Origin: Sulfidibacter corallicola
GTDB taxonomy: Bacteria > Acidobacteriota > Holophagae > Acanthopleuribacterales > Acanthopleuribacteraceae
Reading direction: 5' to 3'
DNA: 64,000 bases
Assembly: GCF_017498545.1 (NCBI RefSeq)
Contig: NZ_CP071793.1
Span: forward strand, 11,030,256 to 11,094,255
A program made the position numbers and the translations under genes. Below, in pieces: positions 35,691-44,851 of the stretch. How positions within the stretch are numbered: position 1 is the stretch's first letter; each line of letters opens with the position of its first letter. The notes under the pieces were generated by a model. It was not told the origin of the DNA. It made no database searches and saw only the letters and a list, made by a program, of their open reading frames with translations.

Positions 35691-36249
35691 TGCACAGGCC
35701 AAGTCCTGACGACGCGTAAGCGCTCAGGGGCGGCGGTTGCCATGGTGGCGGCCGCCGCCTTTTTTAAGTGTGGGTTGCAGGGTCCATATACTTTGGCGAG
35801 TGCTTGGGAGAGACAGATCCGATGCGACATCCGCGATCTGGGTGACCAGGGTCGTGAAATTCCCTTGCCCCTCAGACCTCTTCCGGGCCATGCACCAAGC
35901 ATCCCGCTCGATTGCGCAACCAAAAACCGCATCCCCGAAGGAAACGATCGGTCCACCAAACGCCGGTGAAACGCCGAAAAACCCGGTGACCGAAATGCTC
36001 AAACCGGCTCGCCAAAAATTACTTAGCCGCCTATCATCCAGTTGTTCGAATTTTTGTTCAACTGGGAAACCATCCACGATTGTGCTATAACAAATCAAAC
36101 CAGGATTTAATGCACCACGGCTACTTCTTTTCCGTTTCGTCTTCCTCCAAACGAAGGGATTTTCTACATCACTCACTCTCGGTGATTCGCGAGTCACCGT
36201 TTCGCCGTCGCTCCATCCCGGTCACCGCCACTCCACGGAGCACACCTCC
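35691..36249. other. Intergenic region after the effector gene
   Basis: 559 bases. Starts with the effector terminator. Near 36039-36064 there is an inverted repeat CAGTTG / CAACTG around TTCGAATTTTTGTT, about 190 bp before the cyclase start, which could be regulatory. No gene seen. Confidence 0.5.
35729..35765 (+). terminator. Rho-independent terminator of the chaperone-effector unit
   Basis: GGCGGCGG (35729-35736) pairs with CCGCCGCC (35752-35759), followed at once by six T. It lies 39 bases after the effector stop codon. Confidence 0.85.
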
Positions 36250-37650
36250 ATGGCCGATTCGCTTCATGCGCCATATCCTTTCGAGGACAAACCGGAAATC
36301 CCGGACGACGCCATGAACGACAGCCTCTCTTTTGTGGAGGAAAACGATGAGCCGGAGGAAGAACAGGCGGCGCCGTGGACGATCCTCATCGTGGACGACG
36401 AACCCGACGTTCACCAGGTCACCCGTTTGGCCCTTTCCGGAACGCGGTTCTCGGATCGCGGGCTCCAATTCGTGAATGCCTACAGCGCCGCCCAAGCCGC
36501 CGAAATCCTCGGCGTTCGCGACGACATCGCGGTGGCGCTGATCGATGTGGTGATGGAGCGCGAAGATGCGGGCCTCTGGCTCGTGCGGCACATTCGCGAA
36601 GACCTGGGGAACAAACACATGCGGCTCGTGCTCCGCACCGGACAGCCAGGCTATGCGCCCGAAACCCAGATCATCCAGGAATTCGACATCAACGATTACA
36701 AGACCAAGACGGAACTGACCGCGCAGAAGCTTTTCAATACGGTCCTGGTCGCCTTGCGCAGTTTCAAGGACATCCGCGAACTGGAGCTCACCAATCAAAA
36801 ACTGCAACGCCTGATCACCGCCTACAGCCGCTTCGTGCCCCATCAATTCCTGGCGTTCCTGCACAAGGAAAGCATCACCCAAGTCAAGCTGGGCGACCAG
36901 ATCGAACGGGAAATGACAGTGCTGTTCAGCGACATTCGCGACTTCACCCAGCTTTCCGAATTGATGACACCGCGCGAGAACTTCCGCTTCATCAATTCCT
37001 ACCTCGGCCGCATGGAACCCATCATCGGCGAGCACGGCGGGTTCATCGACAAGTACATCGGCGACGCCATCATGGCGCTCTTCCCCAACTCCGCCGATGC
37101 CGCCCTCAGCGCGGCGCTGCACATGCTGCGCATCTTGACCCCCTACAACGAGGGCCGTGCCCGGGCGGGGTACCCGCCGATCCGCATCGGCATCGGCCTG
37201 CATACGGGCAGTTTGATGCTGGGCACCGTGGGCGGCGAGAACCGCATGGATCACACCGTGATCAGCCAATCGGTCAACCTGGCCTCGCGCATCGAGAGCG
37301 CCACCAAAATCTTCGATTCGGGCTGCCTGATTACCGGCAAGACCCACGCCCAATTGAAGGATCCCCATCATTACCAGCTCCGCCTCCTGGATCGCCTGGT
37401 CGTCAAGGGCAAGAACGAACCGGTGACGATCTACGAGGCCTTCGACGCGGATCCGGAGCCCGTCGCCTCCCTGAAGCGGAAAACCCTGTCAGAATTTCAA
37501 GAAGCCATCCACCTCTTTCGCGAGGGTCGATACCATCGCGCACATGACTTGTTTTCGAGGATTTGTCGGATCAACCCCGCGGATCGGGCCGCGCAACTCT
37601 ACGTGGAACGCTGCGGCACTTCCACCCTTCGAAACGCGCCCAGTCTATAA
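36250..37650 (+). CDS. Response regulator-adenylate cyclase fusion (class III)
   Basis: 466 residues. An acidic N-terminal tail of about 40 residues precedes a REC domain (ILIVDDEPDVHQV, phospho-acceptor Asp99 in ALIDVVMERED). A coiled linker leads into a class III nucleotidyl cyclase domain (about 220-400) with metal-binding Asp228 (VLFSDIRDFT) and Asp272 (KYIGDAIMALF), Lys268 and the MDHT motif expected for ATP use, and VNLASRIE with transition-state Asn/Arg. The C-terminal 60 residues look like one TPR pair (FQEAIHLFREGRYHRAHDLF). It would make cAMP in response to phosphorylation. No cognate kinase is adjacent. Ribosome site GGAG. Confidence 0.92.
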   Translation: MADSLHAPYPFEDKPEIPDDAMNDSLSFVEENDEPEEEQAAPWTILIVDDEPDVHQVTRLALSGTRFSDRGLQFVNAYSAAQAAEILGVRDDIAVALIDVVMEREDAGLWLVRHIREDLGNKHMRLVLRTGQPGYAPETQIIQEFDINDYKTKTELTAQKLFNTVLVALRSFKDIRELELTNQKLQRLITAYSRFVPHQFLAFLHKESITQVKLGDQIEREMTVLFSDIRDFTQLSELMTPRENFRFINSYLGRMEPIIGEHGGFIDKYIGDAIMALFPNSADAALSAALHMLRILTPYNEGRARAGYPPIRIGIGLHTGSLMLGTVGGENRMDHTVISQSVNLASRIESATKIFDSGCLITGKTHAQLKDPHHYQLRLLDRLVVKGKNEPVTIYEAFDADPEPVASLKRKTLSEFQEAIHLFREGRYHRAHDLFSRICRINPADRAAQLYVERCGTSTLRNAPSL

Positions 37651-37659
37651 ATGGATCGA

Positions 37660-37675
37660 CCCCCGGCACTGGGGG
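37660..37675 (+). terminator. Small GC hairpin between cyclase and dxs
   Basis: CCCCC, six-base loop GGCACT, GGGGG, ten bases after the cyclase stop. No T-run, so it may only attenuate or stabilise the message ahead of dxs. Confidence 0.3.
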
Positions 37676-37772
37676 CCAAGCCTCGTCGAAGTCCATGCCT
37701 GGTTGCGGCAAGTGCCAAGTAATGGTAATAATAGGAGACTTTGGCGAAATTTCGCTGACAGGTGTTGCCTAC

Positions 37773-39755
37773 ATGATCGAGCTCCTAAACCAGATCGACG
37801 ATCCCCAGGATTTAAAAACCCTTTCGCGGGAACAATTGCCCCAACTGGCGGAAGAAATTCGGAACTTCATCAAGAATTTCACCAATGTCACCGGCGGCCA
37901 TATCGGCTCTGGAATGGGTGTCGTCGAATTGACCATCGCGCTTCACTACCTGTTCGAATTCAAGGAGCGCGATCACCTGATCATGGATGTAGGCCATCAG
38001 TGCTACCCTCACAAAATACTCACGGGCCGTCGCGACCAAATGGGTTCGATCCGCCAGAAGAACGGCCTCTCCGGATTCCCCGATCCCAAGGAATCGCCGT
38101 ACGATCGCGTCAAGACCGGCCACGGCGGCACCAGCCTGAATACCGCGGTCGGCATGGCGGTGGGCCTCAAGAACGCGGGCATCAACGACGGGCGCAAGGT
38201 CGTGGCCATGCTGGGCGATGCCGGTCTGCAGGAAGGCTCGGCCCTCGAAGCGCTCAACTATGCGGGCGTCTTCGACGATCTCCCGCTGATCATCGTGCTG
38301 AACGACAACGAACACGGCATCGGCCCTTCGGTCGGCGCCTTCATGAAGTACTTCTCGAAGGTTCGTTCGGGCACCATCTACCGCACGGCCAAAGGCAATT
38401 TCAAACGCCTGACCAAAGTCATGGAAAGCGCCTCGCCGTTCGTAGGCAAGTTGGCCTATGACGTCGTCGACCGCGTCAAGTCCGGCATCCACGGGTTGGT
38501 TCCGGTGATCGCGCCGGGCGTGTTGTTCGAAGCCTTGGGTTACTTCTATTACGGCCCCATCGACGGACACGACCTGCCGACGCTGCTGGAAGCGCTGGAA
38601 GACTGCAAATCGTTCAACCGCCCCGTCGTCCTGCACTGCATCACCACCAAGGGCAAGGGTTACTCCTACAAGCAGGACCGGCTGGCGTACCACGCCGGCA
38701 AACCCAGTAAAAAGATCACGGCCCATCTACCCAACGAATATAGCTGCCAAGGCGGCCCTTCCTTTACCGAAGTGTTCGTCGACGAGGCCATCAAAATGGC
38801 CGAGGACGACCCCACCGTATGCGCGATTACCGCCGCCATGCTGGAAGGCACCGGCCTGGTCAAGTTCAAGGAACAGTTTCCCGATCGCTGCTACGACGTG
38901 GGCATGGCCGAACAGCACGCGGTCGGCATGGCCCAGGGCCTGGCCCTCGTGGGACAGAAACCCATCTGCGCCGTGTACTCCACCTTCATGCAGCGTGCGA
39001 TCGACCAAATCTTCCAGGAAGTCGCCCTGATCGACACCCCGGTCATGTTCTGTCTCGATCGAGCCGGCGTGGTCGGCCCCGACGGCGCCACCCACAACGG
39101 CGTCTTCGACATCACCTACTGCCGAATGTTCCCGAACATGGTGGTCATGGCCCCGCGCGACGGCAGCGAGCTGCGCCAGATGATGCGCTTGGCGATGAAC
39201 CACGACGGCCCCACCGCGATTCGCTTCCCGCGCACGCGCACACCGCTCGAAAACGCCGAGCTGCCGACCATGAGTTTCAAGATCGGTCAGTCGGAACAGT
39301 TGCGCGACGGGAACCACGGCTGCATTCTGGCCTATGGCGTCATGGTGTATCTGGCGCTGGACGTGGCCACGGAAATCTACAGCCGCTACGGTATCGATCT
39401 CGCCGTCGTCAACGCGCGCTTCGCCAAGCCCCTCGACGACTCCGTCTTGGGCCGCGAGTTCGACCGCCAACCGGTCATCTTCACGCTCGAAGACCACAAC
39501 CGCGCCGGCGGATTCGGCTCGGCCGTGCTGGAACACGCCAACGCCAAAGGTTACGAAACCACCAAGCTCGAAATCCTGGCGATCGAAGACCGGTTCATCG
39601 ACCACGGACAACGGGTGGAAGCGCTGGCCATGGCCGGTTTGGACGTGCCGTCCCTCGTCAAACGAATCGAAGAACGGTTGGGTCTGCACCGAGCCCACGC
39701 GGAGACGGAGCAGCCACACGAGACCAAGGCGCCGAGACCGGCCGCGACGCATTAG
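37773..39755 (+). CDS. dxs: 1-deoxy-D-xylulose-5-phosphate synthase
   Basis: 660 residues from the ATG at 37773, which matches the family N-terminus (LLNQIDDPQDLKTLSREQLP); the ribosome site is weak and the frame is open 70 codons upstream as a shadow. Three transketolase-type domains: TPP binding (SGMGVVELTIALHYLF, DVGHQCYPHKILTGRRD, GDAGLQEGSALEALNYAG), the middle domain (MAEQHAVGMAQGLAL, catalytic Glu) and the C-domain (AVVNARFAKPLDDS). It joins pyruvate and glyceraldehyde 3-phosphate in the MEP isoprenoid pathway. The segment normally GHSSTS reads GHGGTS, so this belongs to a divergent DXS subgroup. Its stop codon merges with a MITE-like repeat. Confidence 0.9.
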   Translation: MIELLNQIDDPQDLKTLSREQLPQLAEEIRNFIKNFTNVTGGHIGSGMGVVELTIALHYLFEFKERDHLIMDVGHQCYPHKILTGRRDQMGSIRQKNGLSGFPDPKESPYDRVKTGHGGTSLNTAVGMAVGLKNAGINDGRKVVAMLGDAGLQEGSALEALNYAGVFDDLPLIIVLNDNEHGIGPSVGAFMKYFSKVRSGTIYRTAKGNFKRLTKVMESASPFVGKLAYDVVDRVKSGIHGLVPVIAPGVLFEALGYFYYGPIDGHDLPTLLEALEDCKSFNRPVVLHCITTKGKGYSYKQDRLAYHAGKPSKKITAHLPNEYSCQGGPSFTEVFVDEAIKMAEDDPTVCAITAAMLEGTGLVKFKEQFPDRCYDVGMAEQHAVGMAQGLALVGQKPICAVYSTFMQRAIDQIFQEVALIDTPVMFCLDRAGVVGPDGATHNGVFDITYCRMFPNMVVMAPRDGSELRQMMRLAMNHDGPTAIRFPRTRTPLENAELPTMSFKIGQSEQLRDGNHGCILAYGVMVYLALDVATEIYSRYGIDLAVVNARFAKPLDDSVLGREFDRQPVIFTLEDHNRAGGFGSAVLEHANAKGYETTKLEILAIEDRFIDHGQRVEALAMAGLDVPSLVKRIEERLGLHRAHAETEQPHETKAPRPAATH

Positions 39756-39965
39756 TCAGCGCCCATCCAGATACGGCATATTTGCGACGCCCAGAGTGGA
39801 AAAGCTGGACGGGCACGGTATCAGGTGTCAGGTTTCAACAAGGCACTTGTTCACAGATAGTTAGCTGACGCCTGATACCTGGATGTCGATAGCGACCCGC
39901 ATTGGGAACCCGGTCGAACCAGGGCAACCCTTTCAAAAAAATCCTGTTTCCGGATGGGCGCCCAT
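39751..39965. repeat. MITE-like intergenic inverted-repeat element, copy 3 (most complete)
   Basis: Starts at the dxs stop codon. Left half: GCGCCCATCCAG (39759-39770), 34 nt, CTGGACGGGCAC (39805-39816), GTATCAGGTGTCAG (39818-39831). Right half, inverted: CTGACGCCTGATAC, then an A-run, TGTTTCCGGATGGGCGC ending at 39961. The two 14-bp tail blocks differ at one base. The whole is a 215-bp imperfect palindrome without coding capacity that fills most of the gap between dxs and the acyl-CoA dehydrogenase gene. Confidence 0.7.
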
Positions 39966-40049
39966 GGGGCACCAGGCATCGAGCCCGATCGAGCCCCCGA
40001 TAGTCGGAGGCGGCTCCTGCAAAGGTGGGTCGCCCTGAACGAGGCCCTC

Positions 40050-41240
40050 TCAGGCCAGAGGGTCCACCGCCTCTTCCGGATTGAGCTCCATGGCCAACAG
40101 GCCCAGCATCGAAGCACACCCGTCGCTGCTGAGCGGGAAGACGGGCGCGGTCCAGGCGTCGCGAATCATGCGCTCCAGGGGTTCGGATTTGAACATGCCC
40201 CGCATGCCACAGGCGTTGACCACGTGGTTCGCGGTTCGGCGCACCCCTTCTCCCACCGCGTACTTGGCCTTGAGCAGGTGCTCGATGGCCTCGGGACCCG
40301 AATCGTTGTGGTCACAGTACCAGGCCGCCCGGTAGGTGAACAGCCGGGCCGTATCCACTTCCATCGACATCTCGGCGACACGACGGCGGATGTCGGGGTG
40401 AAAAGCCACCGGTTGGGAATAGCCTTTCGGCACTTTGTGGCACAACAGTTCGCGGGCCGCGTCGTAGAGCGCGCTCAACAAGCCCAGATAGACGGCGTTG
40501 GCGCCGCCCAGCCACTTGGACGCGAAAAAATCGGCCAGGAACTGTTCCGAAGTCTGCACCAGATAGTCCTCGGAAACGAAGACATCTTCGCAAATCAGTT
40601 TTTGGCTCTGGGTGGCGCGCATGCCCATGGTGTCCCACCATCGCTCCACCTGAATGCCCTCGTTGTCGGTGGGCAACAAAATGCCGCCGAACGGGGCCGG
40701 CCCGTTCACGAGTTTGGTGTAGATGAACACCATGTCGCTGCCCTCGATGTTGGTGACGAAACTCTTTTCACCCGAAAGGAGATAACCGCCCTCCACCCGG
40801 CGCGCCGAGAACTCGGGCGTGAAGGTACTGCTGATCATGCCGAGCGTGTTGGGTTCGGAAATGCCCACGCTGATGATCCGTTGCTGGTTGACCACCACGT
40901 CGGCGATCCATTTGCGCCGATCGGGAACCGTATTGGGGCTGTCCATCAGGAGCCCGATGCCGGCCACGTGCATGTGACAGGCGAGCGCGGTCGCGGTGCA
41001 TCCACGGCCAAAGGCCTCGGCCACCAGAGTCCAATCCACCAGGGCGCCACCAAGGCCGCCCAGCCGCTCCGGAATCGAGAGCGTCAAAAGTGGGGATTGG
41101 CGAAACAAGCGAAAATTGCCGATGGGCACCTGGTTTTCACGATCGTATTCGGAAGCGTTCACGGAAAAGACCTGCGCCAGGTCTTCCGCCATCTTCACCA
41201 GTTCTCGCTGTTTCTCGGTCAGCTCGAGGTCAATACGCAT
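40050..41240 (-). CDS. Acyl-CoA dehydrogenase family protein
   Basis: 396 residues, AAAGGAGGAG before the ATG. Standard fold: N-terminal helices, the FAD/substrate middle domain (ISVGISEPNTLGMIS, YLLSGEKSFVTNIEGSDMVFIY) and C-terminal helical bundle (AKYAVGEGVRRTANHVVNACGMRGMF). The usual catalytic Glu of the C-terminal domain is not obvious at the expected place by eye, so it could act on an unusual substrate. It stands alone with no beta-oxidation neighbours. A flavin-dependent dehydrogenase of an acyl thioester is the safest call. Confidence 0.87.
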   Translation of the reverse strand: MRIDLELTEKQRELVKMAEDLAQVFSVNASEYDRENQVPIGNFRLFRQSPLLTLSIPERLGGLGGALVDWTLVAEAFGRGCTATALACHMHVAGIGLLMDSPNTVPDRRKWIADVVVNQQRIISVGISEPNTLGMISSTFTPEFSARRVEGGYLLSGEKSFVTNIEGSDMVFIYTKLVNGPAPFGGILLPTDNEGIQVERWWDTMGMRATQSQKLICEDVFVSEDYLVQTSEQFLADFFASKWLGGANAVYLGLLSALYDAARELLCHKVPKGYSQPVAFHPDIRRRVAEMSMEVDTARLFTYRAAWYCDHNDSGPEAIEHLLKAKYAVGEGVRRTANHVVNACGMRGMFKSEPLERMIRDAWTAPVFPLSSDGCASMLGLLAMELNPEEAVDPLA

Positions 41241-42018
41241 TCGGCTCCTCCTTTGTGTCCATGATTTACCTGGAGCAAATGGCCGTGAGGCGGCACTGGG
41301 TGCACTTGGAAAACGGATTTGAAAAACGCCCGCCGAAGGGAGGCATGGTGGCTATCCACACATCAAACCGCAGGGTTGGCTTAACTAGAGTTTGGTCATG
41401 CAATCAGGCGCATTCCGTGCTTTCGCTTACTTTACCCAACAATGTATTCCTTAAGTGCTCATGCCATGCCGCTTTTTCGGCAAGCTGTTTTTGTTTCCAT
41501 AAATAATACCACTTTTTATTTGTTAGAAAAACTCGGATTGTTGGCAATAGTCTATTTTCCGAATTCAGATCAAGGCCTTGATGGAAGTCTCACCCCGCCC
41601 TCTCGCGACCACAATCAGCGTCTTACACTCGTCTAAAATCCTAATCGCTTCCAATTTGGTTTCTGCGGGATTCCCGCAACTTCACGAGCCGGCCCACACG
41701 TGACACGGAAAACCACGTCGGTCGGGCGAACCGACTCACCCGTCCTGGACTCGATCACCGGCCGGGTCCCCGCCGCGTCCAGGTTTGACTGGCATCCTTA
41801 AAGCGTTCTCATTCAACGCCTTGCCTATTCATGTCTGAAAATCGAGATCCGCTTTTTCTTTTCTCCTTGGCTCGGGCTAAAATAGAACCCCGAGGAACGA
41901 CTGATCTCCGATACGGTCGTCCTGCACGTTTTCTCGGACCTCTCACCTCTTTCAGGACGACCCCGCCAAGCTTCCGCTTGGAACTCCTTTCATCCATTTC
42001 ATGTTGAGGATAGGTGTC
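41241..42018. other. Intergenic region with an AT-rich block
   Basis: 778 bases between divergent acyl-CoA dehydrogenase and SDR genes. The stretch 41450-41565 is distinctly AT-rich against its surroundings and holds only a 64-codon frame without family resemblance. No terminator or repeat stands out. It may be a remnant of transferred DNA or simply a long promoter region. Confidence 0.5.
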
Positions 42019-42801
42019 ATGGGAAATGATCGCGCTTTTCGTTTGAAGCATTGGGCAATCGTGACGGGCGCCGGTAGCGGCATCGGCCAGTCGCTCACCT
42101 GGTCCCTGTCCAAGCTGGGAATCCACGTCCTCGGTGTGGGGCGCCGAATGGAGCCACTCGAGAAGACTCGAGCCGCCGATCCGGAGCACATTCACGTTGT
42201 CGCCGCCGATGTGGGCAGCGAGGAGGGACGCCGTGCCGTGGTAGATGCGTTTCCCGCGGATCGAACCCTCGCGATGTTGGTGCACAACGCCGCCGTCCTG
42301 GAGCCGGTGGCACTGCTCAAAGACGTACGTCTCGAAGATTGGCGATACCACATGGCGGTCAACCTGGACGGCCCGATGTTCCTGTCCCAGGCGCTTCTGC
42401 CGCGCATGACGCGAGGCTCGCGCATTCTGCACGTGTCGTCCGGTGCCGGCCACAACGCCTATCACGGCTGGGGCGCCTACTGCACCAGCAAAGCGGCCCT
42501 CAACATGATCTGGCGTTGCCTGGACAAGGAAATTCGCGATCAGGGCATCCGGGTCGGCAGCGTTCGTCCCGGTGTGGTGGATACGCCGATGCAGGACGTG
42601 GTGCGCACCGCGGATCGGGACGTGTTTCCCACCTTGCAGCGGTTCCTGGATTTGAAGGAACACAACCAGCTTCAACAACCGGAGTTCGTGGCCAAGTTCC
42701 TGTCATGGCTGTTGCTCGACGTCGACGACGACGCCTATGCCGAAAAGGAATGGGACGTCCGCGACGCCGAACACCACGATTACTGGGAGCGCCAACCCTG
42801 A
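42019..42801 (+). CDS. Short-chain dehydrogenase/reductase (SDR)
   Basis: 260 residues from the ATG at 42019 (GAGG and AGG upstream); an ATG six codons earlier is less well placed. Classical SDR motifs: cofactor loop TGAGSGIG, VHNAAVL (NNAG variant), SSGAGHNAYHGWGAYCTSK with Ser, Tyr and Lys of the active site, and RPGVVDTPMQ. The Arg-Arg after beta-2 (VGRRME) suggests NADPH. Similar in style to sepiapterin reductase-like proteins; the substrate is unknown. Convergent with the phosphoesterase gene. Confidence 0.88.
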   Translation: MGNDRAFRLKHWAIVTGAGSGIGQSLTWSLSKLGIHVLGVGRRMEPLEKTRAADPEHIHVVAADVGSEEGRRAVVDAFPADRTLAMLVHNAAVLEPVALLKDVRLEDWRYHMAVNLDGPMFLSQALLPRMTRGSRILHVSSGAGHNAYHGWGAYCTSKAALNMIWRCLDKEIRDQGIRVGSVRPGVVDTPMQDVVRTADRDVFPTLQRFLDLKEHNQLQQPEFVAKFLSWLLLDVDDDAYAEKEWDVRDAEHHDYWERQP

Positions 42802-42810
42802 GGCGACCTG

Positions 42811-42849
42811 CACGCGAGCGCGCCACATTCGCCCGGTAGGGCTCGCGTG
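42811..42849. terminator. Hairpin between convergent genes
   Basis: CACGCGAGC (42811-42819) and GCTCGCGTG (42841-42849) form an exact 9-bp inverted repeat with a 21-nt loop between the SDR and phosphoesterase stops. It lacks a T-run on either strand, so termination is only likely by position. Confidence 0.4.
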
Positions 42850-42921
42850 TGCCGGCTTCGGGTTTCACCCCATTCACTCGGGCCAATTTGCTGCAACCGT
42901 GAAGCCGATCGAGGAAGACGC

Positions 42922-43791
42922 TCAGCGAAAACGCCAGATCGGCCCCGCGTCTTTCGGCGGCGGATCGGTGGGACCCGGCAAAATTTCGCGCAAATAAGCG
43001 GCCACGCCTCGATCGCGCAGCCAATCCCGCGGATACCCCAGGGAAACCTCCTCGAATCGCACGTGATCGCGGTAATCGGTGGCCCTCATGTGTAAATGGC
43101 CGCTGACCACGACCTTGGCTTCATAGGCCAGGTGGAACGTTTCCGTTTCGCGGGTGCCGCACCAGATGGTGAACCGAGGAATGCGGCGTAGGCGGACCAG
43201 GTCGCGGCGCAACGGGAAGTGATTGATCAACACCGTGGGCGTGCCGTCCGCAATCGCCTCCAACCGATCGAGACTGTATCCGAGGCGCGCACGACACCAG
43301 GCCGGCATGGATTCGTAGGGCTCCGGATTGATCAATTTCTCGTCGGAGCAGAGCACGCCGTCTTCCATGGCCCAGGCCACAGCGTCCTCGAAGGCCACGT
43401 GTTCGGGGCGAAAGCTGTAGTCGTAGCCGAGGAAGAGCGGCACGATTCGGCAGGGCCCGCCCGGCCCGGTCCAGGTGACGTAGGGATCTTCGGGCGTGAG
43501 GACATCGTACTCGCGGCAGACGTCCACCAGGTGCCGGTATTTCGCCATGCCGCGCAAGAGGGGGCCGCCCGCGACCGGTGCGCTCGACCAGAGTTCGTGA
43601 TTGCCCGGCACCCAGAAGACGCGTTTGAAACGCGGCACCAAAATGTCCAGCGTCGTGCGCAGGTGGGCCTCGCTGGTGCAGAGGTCGCCACAGGTGATCA
43701 GCCAATCCTGGGGAAAGGCCGGCATCTTGCGCAACGCGTCCATGTTGTCTTTGAAATCGAGGTGTAGATCACTGATGGCAAGTACGCGCAA
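42922..43791 (-). CDS. Calcineurin-like metallophosphoesterase
   Basis: 289 residues from a TTG start with AGGAG six bases upstream. Metal-ligand motifs in order: ISDLHLDF (D-x-H), CGDLCTSE (GD), WVPGNHELW (GNHE), INHFPLRR, and VVSGHLHMR (GHxH). All five blocks of the family are complete. Cytoplasmic, no signal peptide. Likely a nucleotide or phosphodiester hydrolase; it is not close enough to CpdA or UDP-diacylglucosamine hydrolase motifs for me to name a substrate. Confidence 0.87.
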   Translation of the reverse strand: MRVLAISDLHLDFKDNMDALRKMPAFPQDWLITCGDLCTSEAHLRTTLDILVPRFKRVFWVPGNHELWSSAPVAGGPLLRGMAKYRHLVDVCREYDVLTPEDPYVTWTGPGGPCRIVPLFLGYDYSFRPEHVAFEDAVAWAMEDGVLCSDEKLINPEPYESMPAWCRARLGYSLDRLEAIADGTPTVLINHFPLRRDLVRLRRIPRFTIWCGTRETETFHLAYEAKVVVSGHLHMRATDYRDHVRFEEVSLGYPRDWLRDRGVAAYLREILPGPTDPPPKDAGPIWRFR

Positions 43792-43941
43792 AGCCCGCTC
43801 CTATCAATCGGAATCCCGTGGTCCCCGGATGAAAGGGGCATTTTAGCACCGCGCGCCGCGAGGTGCGAGTCCGCCCCCGCGGCACCGGAAACCGTGATGT
43901 TCGGGCGCTCGAAGTGTCCGGGACAACCCCCGACCAAACGT

Positions 43942-44847
43942 TCAGCCCGTGCCCACCAGAAGTCCCTCGTGGTCGACCGACACCATCCAGATCCGAACCG
44001 GTCCGACGAGCCCCTCGATCGAACCGCGAAAGGTCTCGGCGGTCAGGTCGGGCTTGTCCAAAACCCAGCCGGCCACCGTGGGCCCCGAGCCGCTCAGGAA
44101 GGATCCGGCAATATGGGGGTGGTCACACAGGTACTTGAAGATGCGTTCGGATTTGGGCTGCAACGGAAACCGATAGGGTTGGTGCAGGCGATCCTGCTGC
44201 GAACAGACCAGCCCCTCGGGTTGGCCTTCGGCCAGGCCCTTCACCAGATTTTCGGTGAGGGCCATGTTGGCGTGCCGATCTTCCTCCGGCCAGGCACAAG
44301 GCAGCGCCTCGCGCATGGTGGCGGTATCGGCCCTGGCGTCGGGGGTCACCAACAGCACCCGAATCGCCGGGTGGATCGGCACGCGAGCGGAAGTGAAATG
44401 CCAGGCCTGGCCGCCGCAACGGTTCAACCCGCCAAAAACGGAGGGCGCCACATTGTCGGGATGGCCCTCCGCCGCGGCCGCACGCTGAAAGATCGACTCG
44501 CGGTCGACCTCGCGCCCGTGTACCCGATAGGCGAGCGCCATGCCGCACACCAGCGCCGTGGCACTACTGCCCAGCCCGCCGCAGATCGGGATCGGGTTGC
44601 GTACCTCGATCGACAGCGGCGGTGCGGACACGTTCAAGGCGCTGCACATCTCGCGATAGCTGGCGAGGATCAGGTTGCTGCCATCGGTGGGAAGGTCTTC
44701 GGCGCCCTCCCCCACCGTTTGGGCTTCGAAATGTTTGGCGCGTTTGGCGACCACTTCCAGGCGCAGGTCGTAGGCCAGGCCGAGCTCGTCGAAGCCCGGC
44801 CCCAGATTGCCGGAAGTAGCCGGCGCGGAAACGCGAAAATTTTCCAT
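43942..44847 (-). CDS. thrB: Homoserine kinase (GHMP family)
   Basis: 301 residues. N-terminal SAPATSGNLGPGFDELGLA and the ATP loop NPIPICGGLGSSATA (GHMP motif PxxxGLGSSA) are typical of ThrB, and GSFLSGSGPTVAGWV is the third GHMP motif. It phosphorylates homoserine for threonine synthase, whose gene ends only four bases upstream. Size matches the family (about 300). Confidence 0.95.
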   Translation of the reverse strand: MENFRVSAPATSGNLGPGFDELGLAYDLRLEVVAKRAKHFEAQTVGEGAEDLPTDGSNLILASYREMCSALNVSAPPLSIEVRNPIPICGGLGSSATALVCGMALAYRVHGREVDRESIFQRAAAAEGHPDNVAPSVFGGLNRCGGQAWHFTSARVPIHPAIRVLLVTPDARADTATMREALPCAWPEEDRHANMALTENLVKGLAEGQPEGLVCSQQDRLHQPYRFPLQPKSERIFKYLCDHPHIAGSFLSGSGPTVAGWVLDKPDLTAETFRGSIEGLVGPVRIWMVSVDHEGLLVGTG

Positions 44848-44851
44848 CGAC

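Noticed and set aside
31275..35702. A 1475-codon open frame on the minus strand across the chaperone-effector locus
   Set aside because: It is antisense to two genes that have ribosome sites, family motifs and a terminator; its residue pattern is typical of the reverse frame of GC-rich DNA.
42019..42801. SDR as the missing OleD
   Set aside because: It is a classical 260-residue SDR with a YxxxK site far from the ole genes; OleD is an extended SDR.
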